Source: Paulownia fortunei
Taxonomy: Eukaryota > Streptophyta > Magnoliopsida > Lamiales > Paulowniaceae
Assembly: GCA_019321725.1 (NCBI GenBank)
Contig: CM033113.1
Span: forward strand, 2,232,001-2,296,000
Direction of reading: 5' to 3'
DNA: 64,000 nucleotides
A program made the position numbers and the translations under genes. Below, piece after piece: positions 10,643 to 24,000 of this stretch. The notes under the pieces were generated by a model. It saw only the letters and a list, made by a program, of their open reading frames with translations, had not been told where the DNA came from and did no database searches. Every line of letters begins with the position of its first letter. The first letter of the stretch is position 1.

Positions 10643-13600
10643 TTAGTAGCTGTTCTGCCAAATTTGGGACTGCTTAGGCTGTCCTTGCGAGCTGACAAGT
10701 GACCCATCTCTTGGGTTCTGCTGCTGATCGAGCGATATTCCAGTTTGAGAATGGTAGAAATTCGGGTATCCGAGGGCCCCATAATTCTGTGATGGCTGCT
10801 GACCTTGCCTGAATCCACCGGTTTGCTGATTTTGTCCCTGATAATTGTAATATGTGCTGGCTGGAACAGCTGACATCGTTCTAGAATTAGGTCCATGAAG
10901 CCACATACCTGAGTTCTCGTTCTGAGAAAATGTGAATGACAAGATATAAGTCAGCTTCACAACACTGATTACAAAAACCAAACAATTTTACAAAGGACTG
11001 ATAGCATGACCAACTTTGTTGGGCAATACATGTGTATGCTCGTGCAGGGTGGGGGGAATATTCAAACCAGTATAGTGCTTAAACAGCATTTATTTGTCCG
11101 TAATAGAAAAATAATGAAAAACAACAGTCACAAATCAATTTAAGGTCCAACATGAAAGCAACATACCTGCTGAAGCGAGACCAAGTGACTACTGTCCTTG
11201 TACTGAGAACTTAAAACATCATCATAACTTAAAGTTGCCCCTGACGGGGCAGGGGGTGGATTCATAGGGAAATTTCCAGGAATTGTTGTGGTATTTCCAA
11301 AGGCACCATATCCAGAAGCGATAGCAGCTGACTGAGGCAAACTACTGGCAGAAACATTGTTTTTATACTGAGGAAGTACCGCAGCTAGAGATTGATGATA
11401 TGTGCTATTACCCGCAAATGTTTGTTGAAAAGCAGAAGGCATGTATGTGTAGCTCTGAGGCAAGAAAGGGTAGCCAATCATATTCGTAAACGGTCCCAAA
11501 GGAAGAGTGGGCTGAGAATATGGATGTACAGCAAGGTGTTGTGGAAGAGGAGGTCCAGTGGCAACACTAGTTCCAGAAAGGGTCTGTGGAGCAGGCTGTG
11601 TCGATGAGAAACCAGCGGTCTTCAAAGCCTGAAGAGTTCCAATAGCACAATCAGCTGCCAAGCTTGTGATGCACAATAAGATTTGCTTGCACATTGAATA
11701 TTAATCTGGTATTCCCTATTCTAGCTTGATATACATCCACCAATATTGAATTTTGATGGTAAAAGTTTAATCAGAGATTGCTTTCCTGCATCCATATTCC
11801 CATTTGGTGGATCCAGTGAAAATACTATCAAGCACACAGTGGGTATTTATTGTGGAGGTCAAAGTTGGGGGATAGGGGTCTGTAGAGGTGCTGGTGAGCA
11901 GGTCAGTGGTGCAAATAACTGTTCTAATGACACATCCAGAAATTGTTTTGCATATTTTGGAGTAAATGAATTGTACAGTTAATGTATTTTCCTATACATT
12001 TATAGGACCAGAAAACACCAACAAAAAGCAAAATTTTGCAGAAACAATTTACACCAAAACAAAGAGAACTAAAGGTGTTGTTGAGCATTTCCACAGCAAG
12101 TGATAAATGATGAGAATTAATTCAGTTCCAATGGGTACCTCAGACATTGAAATTGCTGAGCCACCGATGGAAGAGACAGAATTTCCATATTTAGTAGACA
12201 ACGATTGCGTCACAGGAAATGGAGAGTACTGAAGATCAGATTCTCTACTGGGGTGAACATCAGCAGGCGACAAAGTGCTTGGTAGCGAATTTGTATATGA
12301 CTGCTGTTAAGAAAACCATCAGCAACAGAGAAATCCAAGAAAGAACTTCAAATCTATCACTATCATACAATTGAAATTAAAAAAATAAACACATAAACTG
12401 AACAAATAGGGGGACGCAAAATAAATAGCACCGGTATAATTGCGTAGTGCACCGATATAATTGCGTAGTCAAATTTAAAGTCAACAGATCACCAAAATAA
12501 TAAATATTAACATATATACCAATATATTAATGGGTAAAGCACAAAAAGAAATAGAATACAGCAGAATAAGGCTTCAATTACTTCCAACATAATTAAAGAT
12601 CCGTTAAGTTTTATCAAATTTTATCTTCTATGTATGCCAACTCCAAATCCTCAAGTAAATTTCAGTATTTCATTGTTTGTTCTAAACTGAAGTAGTAACT
12701 AAACTTTACATATACTTGCTCACAAAATCCAAACTAACTTATTCCATATTTGTGAATCATGGGGCACCCATTTTCTAACATACTCCTTCCTGTTGGTTGT
12801 CTTTTGTCCAAAATGACAGATAAGTATGCACGGCTAGCATGCCCTAAAGCAAGTTGGCTTTAATTCCGCTAGAAAATGTCAAAATTTAGAGGTCCTGAAC
12901 TCCTCCCTACAAGAACAATGAAAACAAAGAGGAAAGAATGAATCAAACAAAACCCAGCATAACATACCCCTATCCCTCTGGCCCTCCCACAATATAATCT
13001 TCCAACAAGTTCGATAATCACACATAAAAGGCCCTCGGACCAAAAACTTCAAACATACATAGTCCATGAAAGACAACAAAAACAGAACCTACAACTACAA
13101 AAGCTTAACACACGATAAGTACATAAAGCTAGTGACATCGGGTCCAACTAATATAAATTTCCCAATAATGACACCAATAAACCATAAGGTAAAAAATGGC
13201 ATCACTAGTATTCAGGATCAGAACAAAGTTCAGCAAGCAGAGTACCAAAGCATGGTAGAGCTGTATGAAGTATTAGATATATGGAACTCCCATGATTGGA
13301 TAACACAATAACTATACTCTTAAGTAAGCACAGAATGGGTTTAGAAACTATCAAACCTTTTTTTACATCCTAAATGCAGAATCAGATCTAGAATATGTAG
13401 TGATCAAGTGAAACCAACAAATAAAAAAACAAAACAGATCAACTCTTTCCAATTCATGAATTCTATAAATTCTCCAACCAAAAAAGATCATTCATCAATG
13501 TCCAAACCCAAACTTCAAAGAATATAATGCTTTGTTTGGTGTTATATCTAGTGTTTTAAGAGAATGTAATTTGGTAGTGGAATTGGAAAATGTGTTGAGA

Positions 13601-16600
13601 ATAAACATGTGTTTGGATGATTTGTAATGATGTGATGCATTTTGGGAAACATGTTTACATCTAGATATCTTGTCAATGTTTTTTTTTGTTGTGTTTAGTG
13701 GGAGACATCTTCAACTGAAAATATTTTGTCAATGTTATTTTGTTGTAGTTAGTGGGGGTATAGTAGTTGTTAGGATTATTTAATTGAAGTAATGATTGAT
13801 AAGTATTTTGGAGGAACGAAAAACCTTATTCCAGGAAATGCTATCACCAAACAAGTATTTTCATTTTGGGAGAAGGAAAATGAATTCTTCAAAACAGAAC
13901 CAAACAAAGCCTAAGTTTCTTTTTCATTTTTTACATAAAAATGATAAAAAGATTCTATTGTTTTCAGATATGAGACCCCTGGGAAACAAGATCAAAAACA
14001 GCTGAAGAGGCCTCCTTCTTTGAAAAGGACATCTTAAACTTTCGACTTTAAGAAACACACGGTTTCAATTTATACTCCCTTTAGATAGATGATCTCATAA
14101 ATCAAATCTATATCTTAAATCCCAAAAAAAGGGCAGAAAAAATATTGTACCATAACATTGGAAAAAGGAGCTAGATTTTGCATCTGGGAACTTGTTTGAC
14201 TGAAAGAGGCATTTAAGTGTTGGGCATCATCAAAGGTGTAGCCAGGGTTCGAAGAAGGAAAAGAATATTGATTTCCTTGAGCCACTTCAGCATTCTCATG
14301 CTTCAACTCTTCAGGCTGTGCGGTAGAAGATGGATCATAGCTCCCTGCACTTGCACTAGTTCTATGGTACAAACCACCATCAGAAGCATTTCTAAGAGAA
14401 TCATCAACATAATACTCAGAACTTCTGCAACAAGAGTAGAATGAGAGATCTTTAGTCTTTAAGTTGAAATGGAGGACAATAAGAGAACACAAAAAATACC
14501 AAATCCTATAATGTTACTAATTGCTATACCTAGTGTCCAGATGGCCAACTGATGAAATATCAGCGTCACCATGTGGCTCTTCCAAGTTAGGTTTTACAGG
14601 AACTGATGTCATAGCACCAGAAGAATATACAGCACTCATGCCAGATCCAAAACTACCAAAGCTCAAGTGTGAGCAATCCGCATTTTGAACTTGCAAATGA
14701 TCTGGAATTACCACAGAAGGTGCATATCCCTCAGATGGCAATCCTCTATCATCCTTCTTTACACTTAGTTGGTGCAAGTTTCTGGTGACTGATGACACTG
14801 AAGCACCAATTTCTTCAGCTGCAACATCTTAACAAGACTTAGAAATTCAAGTAACCACACATGAAAATACAAGACTAAGATTGACTGAACCATAGATGTG
14901 AAAATGTATAATCACTGTTGTACAAGAGATTAGAGGGTCACTCGTGTATTTTACCAGCCCCAGGTAAAACTTACACAGCAAGATCCATTTGTTGGATTGT
15001 GCAAATAAGGACTAGAAGTCAAGAAACTACTCTGAACCAAGCAGTCATGGTCATTTAGGAAGCACCAAATTACTATTTTCAATTTCTGGTTCTTTTGTAA
15101 CTATTTTGGCGTAAAAGTTAACCTCGAATCCATATCCATATCCATATCCATTATAGCTAGCACCAGAACATTAATACCACAAGACAAGTACTCTACCTAA
15201 ACTTTCCATGGGTGTACAAGATGTTATAATTGATAGCATAAATATTATATAGAAATTATTTCATTAAAGAGAGAAAATTGTAAAAACAGTCACCTTCATG
15301 GAAATCATGAGCCTGATGCTCGTACGAACCCATGTTTTCATACAAATCATCCTCAAACAGAGATGCACCTCTTGAATCATCCTCTGGAATCTTCCTACTG
15401 GACATAGAATCAGATCCCACATCATTTGCTCCAGAATTTTCAATGTCATCATCCTCTGCTTCTTGAACCTCTTCTGCCTCAGAATGTCGATTAATGCTGT
15501 CAGAAGGTACACCAGAGGCCTCTAGATGCTGCTCAGAGTCCACAGTATACTCTGGGACAGGAATCACATTTGTAGCAGCTGGCTTCTCTATGGAAGGCCA
15601 CTCCTCATTGGTTGATAAATGATGGACTAAAGAAATTCCTGACTCAGGATCTTTGGATGCATGATCTTCAGGAAATCTTAGATTATGATGCGATGCACTC
15701 GTTGAAGGACCCTGAACATAGTGATGAGATGCATTTGCAGGATTCGAAGCTTTATTATGCGGTCTGCCCATCTTCACAATGTCAGCCATGGACACCTGAC
15801 CAGGAGCACCCACCCAGGCAGATTGATATCCAGAAGCTGGCTGTATGCCAGATGGCATAGCATCAGCTGTCCCCAATGATGACCCTTTAATTTCAGCAGA
15901 GGCACCATCACTGCAACATACCATGCAGGAAAAAAATGAGCCTCAAGTGAAAGATTGTCAAGAACAGCAAAGAGCCAAGTACGTGGAAATTCAAAAACTC
16001 ATGCATATGTTGAAAACTGTCAACTTAATTAGTGTAACAAACCAGCTACACTCGAGCACCAAGTCCCAAATGGAAGATAAATTATGGATGATCGCCGTAA
16101 AGCACAGTGCACATGCATATGTCTGGATATATCTGTTCATATTTTCATGAAAAATGTGCACATATTTGAACACATTATATGATGACATTTGAAGAGCTTA
16201 AAAGCAAATTACAAAAAGTAGCTCACACATAATCGTAGGTTCATAGAAGCCGAATAAGAGACAAAAATAATAATAATAATAACAATAACAATAATAGGAA
16301 TCATCAATAGTTCAACATCATCTTGCAAAGAAGGCTAACAAAAAAAAATCCCAGGATAGGAAAGCATTCCTTAAATCCGAACAATAGACCTAACAGCAAT
16401 TTGCTAAATTGCAACCTCAAATACAGATATTCAATAAGACTTTAAGGGCAAGAAGTTCAAATAGGACAGACCTGAGGCCTGCAGGTCCTCTGCTTCTATT
16501 TCCTGACAAACCAGGGACTGAAGATAAAGAACTTGCATAAGGAGTCGATCCATTTTCTTTCTTATATGATGACTTTCCAGGCAAAGGAGCAGACTCTGCT

Positions 16601-18445
16601 AAAGGAAAAAGTATGGTTATATATGCTTTCAATGTCTTGCAGCTAACCTCTATGTTGAGGAATTCCATTAAATACTGAAGCTGAAAGTACCGGAAGAATT
16701 ATATGATGTTGAACCACCATGGTCACGGCTAAGGTATCGATCTGCGCCAATCTTGCCACCTCGACTTGAATTATTATTAGCACCACGAGACCTAGACTCA
16801 GTGGTATCTTTACCCTGTGAAAACATAAATAAGAAAGAACATTATGTTACAGCCAGTTATCTAAAACTAAATCACATGCATACCAAAGCTTTCCCATTAA
16901 CGTCTCAAATCAAACAAAATAAAAGAGGAATAACAGAAGCTAGGTTCGTGTCCTCATCAAAAGTTTGATCATTCTGTCTTTAAGGGGAAGAGTAAAGGAA
17001 AACCAACAAATTGCACCCAATTTGATCCACCAGATAAGAGGTTTAAGAAATAACTTTTTGCCACAATAAATTATTTGCTTGCATACCATAAGAAAGGAGC
17101 CAGTTATCAAACAAAACCCAAGTGAAATTAAACATTGAAGAAAATCACGCACCTCTTTTTTCTTTTCTCGTTTACTCTTCACCTCATGGAAAGGATCTAA
17201 ACAATAGTAAACACATCAGAGAAAAGTTTAACTAAAAATTACAAAGCAATTTCATTTTTAAATGTTCCACAAGCAGTCACATTCCATTAGTTTACTACTC
17301 CAATTTCAGAACTAGTACAGGCAACAAGCTAATATATGAAATGCTATAAGTAACAGTGGTTGAAAGGTCTACGAATTACTCAACTGCTGCAACCAAAGAA
17401 CAAGAATCCAGCAATGGAAGTAGTCATATCAAGGAAATCATTTCAAGTCAAAGGAATCATGTCAGAACAAAAAACAATGCGGCACACCAGGACACCATAG
17501 TTAATCACTATCCGCCTTCTCAGAATACAAGTCATGGGACATCATGCAACTGTGCAGTCAAGACATACAGAAGCATGTCCTGTACAGATGCAATAGCAGT
17601 GTGTAAAAACTACATCCTGCACAGAAATCAAATCCAGCCCAGCCAATAGCAGAACCTCCAAAGAGTTCCATCAAAACTTTCTTTTTTATAAAAAACAAGA
17701 TACACATTTTCACTGCGCCATCTCTATATACAGCTACCAACAGCCCAATGGCCAATACATTATTCAAAAAAAGAAATTGTAAAATAATTATGAAGATTTA
17801 ACCTACTCGACAGGGAAGAAATAAAAAGGAGGGGGGAACCACGTCGTCCAGCTAATCTTTTTCTTTAGGAAATCAGATGTGCGTGAAAAACGTCTGTATA
17901 GAAAGAGAAAACCAGTTCCACAGTTTCTTAATTTCCCACCCAGGAACATTAAAGAAAGAAACTGTTTCTTGAAGTTTCTTGAAAAGTTCTTGAAGATGGG
18001 GCCAAAAGAACTCAAAATATGGGGATAAAAACAATTACAAAATAGTGTCCCGGTTTCTAATTTCTGTTCCTAGGTTTCTTTAGTAACTAAAACGCAAAAT
18101 TCAAACAACAGCATGCGTATAATTTACCAATGCGTATCAGAAACTCTTCTTGGACAGACTCGGGAAAAGAAAAAACCCTAAAAGTACACAACAGCCAACA
18201 AAAGAAAAATAAAAACATTAAGGTTTTCCAGTTCAAAAAAACAAAAAAGAAAAAAAACAACCTTGAGAGAGGAGACGATTAACGGCCTCGTTGGGGTCCA
18301 TATTGCAATCCTTGAGAGTAGCATAGATCTCCGCCTCGGAACAGTTAACTATCTCCTTCAAGCTCTGCACCATCTTCCGCGACCCCGCTGGAATGGGTTG
18401 TACCCCTCCGCCATTGCCGGCGCCGCTTCCCCTGCTTGTACTCAT
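10643..18445 (-). CDS. GBF-interacting protein 1-like (DUF1296/GIP1_N)
   Basis: Plant-specific protein of the GIP1 family. The founding member binds G-box factors and raises their DNA binding; others remain uncharacterised. Ten minus-strand exons: 18445-18262, 17196-17153, 16814-16691, 16598-16472, 15910-15294, 14818-14530, 14424-14151, 12303-12139, 11628-11167 and 10921-10643, in phase throughout for 854 residues. The N-terminal domain is a UBA-like helical module (SLKEIVNCSEAEIYATLKDC, then DPNEAVNRLLSQ and DPFHEVKSKREKKKE). The rest is low-complexity and rich in Ser, Gly, Gln and Pro, with conserved islands QPAPQTLSGTSVATGP, MIGYPFLPQSYTYMPSAFQQ, LSYDDVLSSQYKDSSHL, GALGYPNFYHSQTGISL and the C-terminal QIWQNSY. 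The start is the first ATG, giving MSTSRGSG. As I recall, DUF1296 paralogues sit at At1g29350/29370 and At5g46380. Confidence 0.92.
12428..12469. repeat. 21-bp tandem duplication in DUF1296 gene intron
   Basis: Two head-to-tail 21-bp units (12428-12448 and 12449-12469) differing at one base (ccggtataat versus ccgatataat). They lie in the intron between the exons at 12303 and 14151. Confidence 0.8.
13529..13910. mobile_element. MITE-like element in DUF1296 gene intron
   Basis: A 382-bp stretch bounded by a perfect 12-bp inverted repeat: gctttgtttggt at 13529-13540 and accaaacaaagc at 13899-13910. The inner ends also resemble each other for about 25 more bases in inverted orientation. Internally, a 30-bp phrase ending in tagtggg is repeated near 13669 and 13726. 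It has no coding capacity. The termini resemble non-autonomous plant DNA elements, but I could not find a clear target-site duplication, so the superfamily is open. Confidence 0.5.
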
Positions 18446-18760
18446 CCCTGCCTTAAACAGATCTATCACAATACGTATATCGCAAAGCCAATGCTTTGCC
18501 TTATTCTCTCCTCAATCACTACCCTTTCCTTTTCGTGTATATTTATAGATAGATAGATAAAAATATATATATCACACCAAGAAACAGGCAAAAACACACA
18601 GTAAGTGTTGTTATTAATACTTATAAGTATTCTTAATACAAGTAGTGGAAGACGTAGAATTTTCAAAAAATCCGCAGCGGAGAGAAGATTTGCTTGTTCT
18701 TTTGCAGTTTCGAAAACCCTTCACTCTCTCTCTCTAAAATTAGAAGTATCTCTTTCTCTC
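18446..18760 (-). promoter_or_regulatory. Leader and promoter of the DUF1296 gene
   Basis: A minus-strand TATAAATA box (18540-18547) lies about 95 bp before the ATG and suits a short leader. CT-rich stretches at about 18720-18770 on the plus strand (GA-rich on the transcript strand) could instead belong to a longer leader starting further upstream. Which start is used cannot be told from sequence. Confidence 0.45.
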
Positions 18761-19010
18761 TCTGCGGTGTTACGCGTCAAGTTTCTTTCTTTTTGTTTTC
18801 TTTTTTTGTTTCTCTTCTTTTTCAGGGCTGGGTTTTATAATTGTGAAAAGAGGGGGTAATGGAGGTAATAGCTTTATTTAATACTGTAGACAAAGGTAAT
18901 GGGCATTTTACTTTTATTATTTTGCTGGATTTAATTTTTTTGCGGTGGACTTTGGAGGGTGTGTATGGTGTTTCCACTTGTTTAATTTGAAAAAAAAAAA
19001 AAGTAAATAG

Positions 19011-19670
19011 AACTTCACCATCAAATTGACAGTTTTAGCATACAATTTTTAAAAAATAAATTTTAATTATTTATCTCTCAAATTTAATTGTATTTTATCT
19101 TCAAAGTAATTTTTAAGTAGATTGTCATTTCAACTTACATTTATTATATTATAATACTTTATTTTTAATATTATTTTTAAATTAAATTTTCAACAGAATG
19201 CTTTTAAATTAACTATTACCGTATGTTTTTCTATCATCATAATAATTTTTAATAATAGTAAAAATATAATAAATGATGATAATTTTATTATAAATAATAA
19301 TTTTACTTTTGCTAATAATACTACGATCAAATTATTTATAATAAAATTATCACTATTTGTTGTCTCTCTATCATTTATATATTAGAAAAATATAATGATA
19401 TATTTTTTGTTTTTGTGTAGAAAGATAGAGAAGAATGTGCGATGATGGCTGATGAATAATATTTGATAAAAAATTGATTTACAATGACATTTGGTGGAAA
19501 AAAAAAATGTTATAATAAATATAAGTTGATTAGATAAATTTTTTAAAATTTATTTATGAGATAAAATGTCAAAATTATTAATTTAATGAGGCAGAATACT
19601 AAAAATTTACTTTTAAAGAGTAATGTGTTAAAATAATTAAATTTAAAGGGTAAAGTGTCACTTGCCCTAG
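19011..19670. mobile_element. Foldback/MITE-like AT-rich element
   Basis: The centre holds a perfect 21-bp inverted repeat (19278-19298 against 19331-19351) with a 32-base loop. Outside it, 19040-19165 and the reverse complement of about 19500-19660 share diverged stretches such as the caactta-atttattata phrase, so the whole can fold back. It is noncoding. The right edge ends in a gggtaaagtgtcacttgcccta-like phrase. Boundaries and target-site duplication are not resolved; this may be an old MITE or simply AT-rich palindromic DNA. Confidence 0.4.
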
Positions 19671-20110
19671 AAAAAAAAGTATCGAAGAAAAAAATATACA
19701 AATTATATGAATCTAAATACATCATAAAAAATCTCAATGGGATTTTTATTTGGATGTAAAAATAGAAAAGAAAAGAGTAAATTTGTAATACCATAATTAT
19801 TTAATATTTCTTCCAGCTTTATTTTGATGGTATCAACGGAAAAAAAAATATTGATGTAATTTCATTTTTATTCATTCCTAACAATTCTGCCGAAAAGCTA
19901 TGTATGGAAGGTAAACTCCTCCCACCAAAAAAGCCTTATGATTTTCGCCAAATTAGTTTAATCACAAAAATAAATTAATAGAATAAATAGATTTTTAAGG
20001 AAATTGATAAAATTACTTCAGATATTGCTATTGCTCTTGCCTAACTCCAAAAAGTCAATACATGTTTATCTTGAATTTCTATTAGAATATTGATTGCTAT
20101 TAGTGCTTTA

Positions 20111-20112
<2 letters not shown>

Positions 20113-20140
<28 letters not shown>
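20113..20140. repeat. (AAAT)n microsatellite
   Basis: About seven AAAT units in the spacer upstream of the S41 peptidase gene. Confidence 0.85.
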
Positions 20141-20143
<3 letters not shown>

Positions 20144-20880
20144 GCTGCTTTCTATAATTCGATGACCTACTGGGGACTCTTCTTACCTACAATTGTTTGG
20201 AATTGATTTCATGGATTATATTTGGGCTAGACTAGTGGGCTATGAATCTGGGCCCATTGTAGTTCATTGGTCAACTACAGTCATTCTCTTGTAAATTGTT
20301 GTTGCTTTTACTATACATTTCATATTATTATTCTAATTTAATAAAATATTTAGTATTGTATTTTATAAATACATACTAAATGTATAAAATAATTTTTAAA
20401 TATATTAAAATATGATATAAAATATTAAATTGAAATATAAAATACAAAAAGTATAGCAGTGAAGGTTATCCCCCTTGCTTCCAATTTCAAACTTTTTTCC
20501 AAATTCATACCTTTAAATCCAGACCCAATTACACCAAATACACACAACATAATTTGTCCATATTAAATAAATAAAGATAATTAAATTCAAATATAAAGTT
20601 TTGTATTTGAAATCATTTGAAAGTGTAATGAAGAATAATACAATAATATTTAATTCCATAAATGTTTCGAATACAAATAGAAGAATTTTTATCAAATATA
20701 TGGTCCTTAATTGTAAATCCAAATCACATCAACCCATAAAAATTCAGCATGATTTAATTTAACTACAGAATTTTCCACTAAAACCTATCAAATCCATATT
20801 TTTGTTTTGTTTTTTATTTTATTTATTGTAAATGTTTGTAAATTGAAATCCCTCTGGGCCTTGCCAAATACCTCAAAATG

Positions 20881-21079
20881 AAGCCCATCATTGCCAGAGC
20901 GACTTTAGTTGTTTATATACCCCTAAGAGAAGCAACGCATTACCCAACTGCTTTAGTTGAAATTGGAAAATATTGTAGATTTTAAAACAGCAGAAGAATC
21001 CCGGATAATCCTTCTCCATTCTTCCCAACGGTAATAAAACTAGCGGCATGAAACAACAACAGAAACAGAAGAGTGAAAG
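20881..21079 (+). promoter_or_regulatory. Promoter and leader of the S41 peptidase gene
   Basis: A TATATA motif at about 20913-20918 lies some 165 bp before the ATG, which would give a leader of roughly 130 bases. The start site is inferred. No upstream ORF of note was seen. Confidence 0.4.
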
Positions 21080-24000
21080 ATGGTGAGGCTTATTCTCTGC
21101 AACTCTTCACCATCACCCTCTCCACCACCGCCGCCGCCGCCGGTGCCGAAATCAACTTCACTAACTCTTCCAGTCAAAAACCTTACCCTGTCCCCCAAAT
21201 CAAATGATTCGCAGAAAATTCCGTCAATCACCCAAGCCCTAAGTTCAACTCTACTCTCCATAGCACTCTCCTTAGGGCTTTTCTATGCATCTCCTGTGGA
21301 TGGAATCACATTAGAATTAAGTACTCCACAAGAGGAATTAAATTGCCGCGAAGAAGAAGTTTATGCGGATGATAAATCGACGGCGGAAGTGGTGACGAAT
21401 GAGGAGATAGTGGAAGAGGCTTGGCAAATTGTGAATGATAGTTTTCTCGACACCGGTCGGCACCGGTGGTCTCCTGATTCTTGGCTTGTATGTATTAAAT
21501 ATTAAGTCGCTGTAAAAAATTACCATATTACACGCACATGGCGTGCAATGCGATTGATTAGTTTAATTTGATTTGGTTTCAGAAAAAGAAGGAGGATATA
21601 TTAGGCGCCTCGATTCAGTCAAGATCAAGAGCTCACGAGATCATAAGGCGAATGTTAGCGAGTTTAGGAGACACTTACACGCGTTTTCTCTCTCCTACTG
21701 AGGTAATCACTTCCTCAACTTTGATTTTTACTCGACGGGATAGTGTGTTTCTTGAATTCTTCATGGCGTTTTAAAAAAAAAAATGTAAGTCCCAAGTTCT
21801 TTATTTTGTATTTTCGTCTGACTCTCTCTTCTTGTTTCTTTATTTGTTGAATTAATCTTTCATGCGATGCTATTTTCTTGTTTCTTGAATTCTTTCTCGC
21901 ATGATGCTCCTTTCATGCTTCTTGAATTCTCTTTTCTTTTTCTGGAACTCATTCTTGCATGATGATTGTTTTTTTTTTAGTTTTTAATTTCTTTTTGTTA
22001 TGGTAGGTTTTATCTCCTAGCACTTTTTTAGGCTGCTGTTTGGGCCATCAATCTTAGTTTGTTTATTTGCCACATACTATTAGGAATTGTTTACTGTGAT
22101 GTGAGTGGATAGTCTGAGGTCAATTTGACAAAGGGCAATGAACTAACATTCATTATAACAGCATTATGTCTTGAAGTTATTCCTGGGCTGGCATGGAATT
22201 GGAATTGGTACAATTAGGAAATAGTAGTTAATTTCAAACTTTAGGAACCACATTAAATGCGACCGCACTTGGACTACATAATCTGTTATTCAGTAGTAGA
22301 TTGCATCCAGTTGCCACATTTCCTATATTGTGTCTTTTTGGTTTTTTTTTTGCATGGTTCCATATTATATTGTCATTAATCCTGGAACCACTCAAACTAG
22401 ATTACTTTGCATTTCTATTTTAGATTTTTAGCAGATAATGATTGTTATGTTGTGCATTAAAGGCCTTTCTGCCATTTGTCAAAAGTTTGTTATAAACCCA
22501 GTCTTTTGAACTTATATCAATATTGTTTTTACTTACAAAAAATTTCAGTTTTCTTATTCCGTGGCATGTGTTGGTTCGGTCATGAACAAAAGTTCTCCAA
22601 GATGGCAAGGTACGATATGACTGGGATTGGGGTAAACCTAAGGGAAATTCCAGATGATAATGGGGTGATGAAATTGAAGGTTTTAGGACTTATTTTGGAT
22701 GGTCCCGCCCACTCTGCTGGTGTCAGACAGGTAGGGAGCTCAACCTTCGCCACACCTACTTTTCCTTTTGGCAAATTTTCATGAATCTTAGTTTTATTTT
22801 CTTTGATGACCTCAGTATTGGGTAAAATTTTGGTTCATAGCGAAATTTTATATTTGGCATGTGGAAAAGCTTTATATTACAATACATGTTCTCTCACCAC
22901 TACCAATGAGGTGGCTTGTAATATGCTTCCGCAGTAATTCTGATTCAGAGTCAAATAATAAGAAGATGGTTCCAAGTAAAAAATTGTGCTACTTAGGAGC
23001 ATTGTTCAAGCATTATATCTTGAACACAGCATTGTTAAAGAAGATGCTTTTGTCAAGTTACCTCCTAGTATGCTGCAGATTTGGGGACTATATGGAGGTT
23101 TTATACAGTCTGCTTAAGCAGATTGTTATATCACCTGATTGAGTGACCAAAATATTAATATAAAAATGAATATCCCTTGATTGATCATTTCAATTTGCTT
23201 CATTGCTGAAAGAGCTTCGCAGTTATGCTTATTAGTTGTAGTTTTGGATTAGCTTTTTATGCTCAAAATTATGGGCCACCAACAAGTATCCTTTTTACCC
23301 TTTCCATTTTATTTTTCATTGTCATTTATACCTGAATATGATGAAGGTATTCTTATTCATTGGACTGTATTTATTATGCAATTAACATATGGATATACAA
23401 GGATTATAAGTTAGTTTTCCTGGTTTCTAGTTCCAGGTATGTTTATATTTTCCATTTTGTATTCAAACTTGTGGTAGGGTGATGAACTACTGTCTATTAA
23501 TGGGGTGGATGTGAAAGGACAATCAGCATTTGAAGCATCATCAATGTTACAAGGACCCAGTGAAACATTTGTCAACATCATGGTCAGTCAAGTGCAGACC
23601 TTGTTGATACATCAGTTTTGTTTGATGTTTCTGCCTACTGACTTGCCCTAGATCAACAACCATTGTTAGGTCAAGCATGGGATCTGTGGGCCTGTCCAAT
23701 CCATAAGGGTTCAGAGGCAATCTATTGCCAAGTCTCCAGTTTTTTACCGATTGGAGCAGGTTAAGAATGGTTCAAGTTCTGTTGGCTATGTGCGCCTAAA
23801 AGAGTTCAATGCTTTGGCCAGGAAAGATTTGGTGACAGGTACATCTTGCATGAATTCATTCTATGCACTGTGTCTGTAATTACCTTTTGAAGTTGTTTTC
23901 TTCCCATGTATTTATCCCATTTTAAACTTATGCTAGCATAAGAATATGGATGGTGGTATACCATTATTTCATCCTACACAAGTTTTGGCATAATGGTGGT

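Larger units (their letters stand above)
18761..20880. other. AT-rich intergenic spacer with repeats
   Basis: About 2.1 kb between divergent genes. It is very AT-rich, with no protein-like frame. It includes the foldback at 19011-19670, an (AAAT)n microsatellite at about 20113-20140, and an imperfect AT-rich inverted segment near 20330-20455. Confidence 0.6.

Noticed and set aside
15264..16150. Several antisense and shifted frames over the DUF1296 gene
   Set aside because: They arise from the low-complexity Ser/Gln-rich exon 5 and its flanks and lack any domain.
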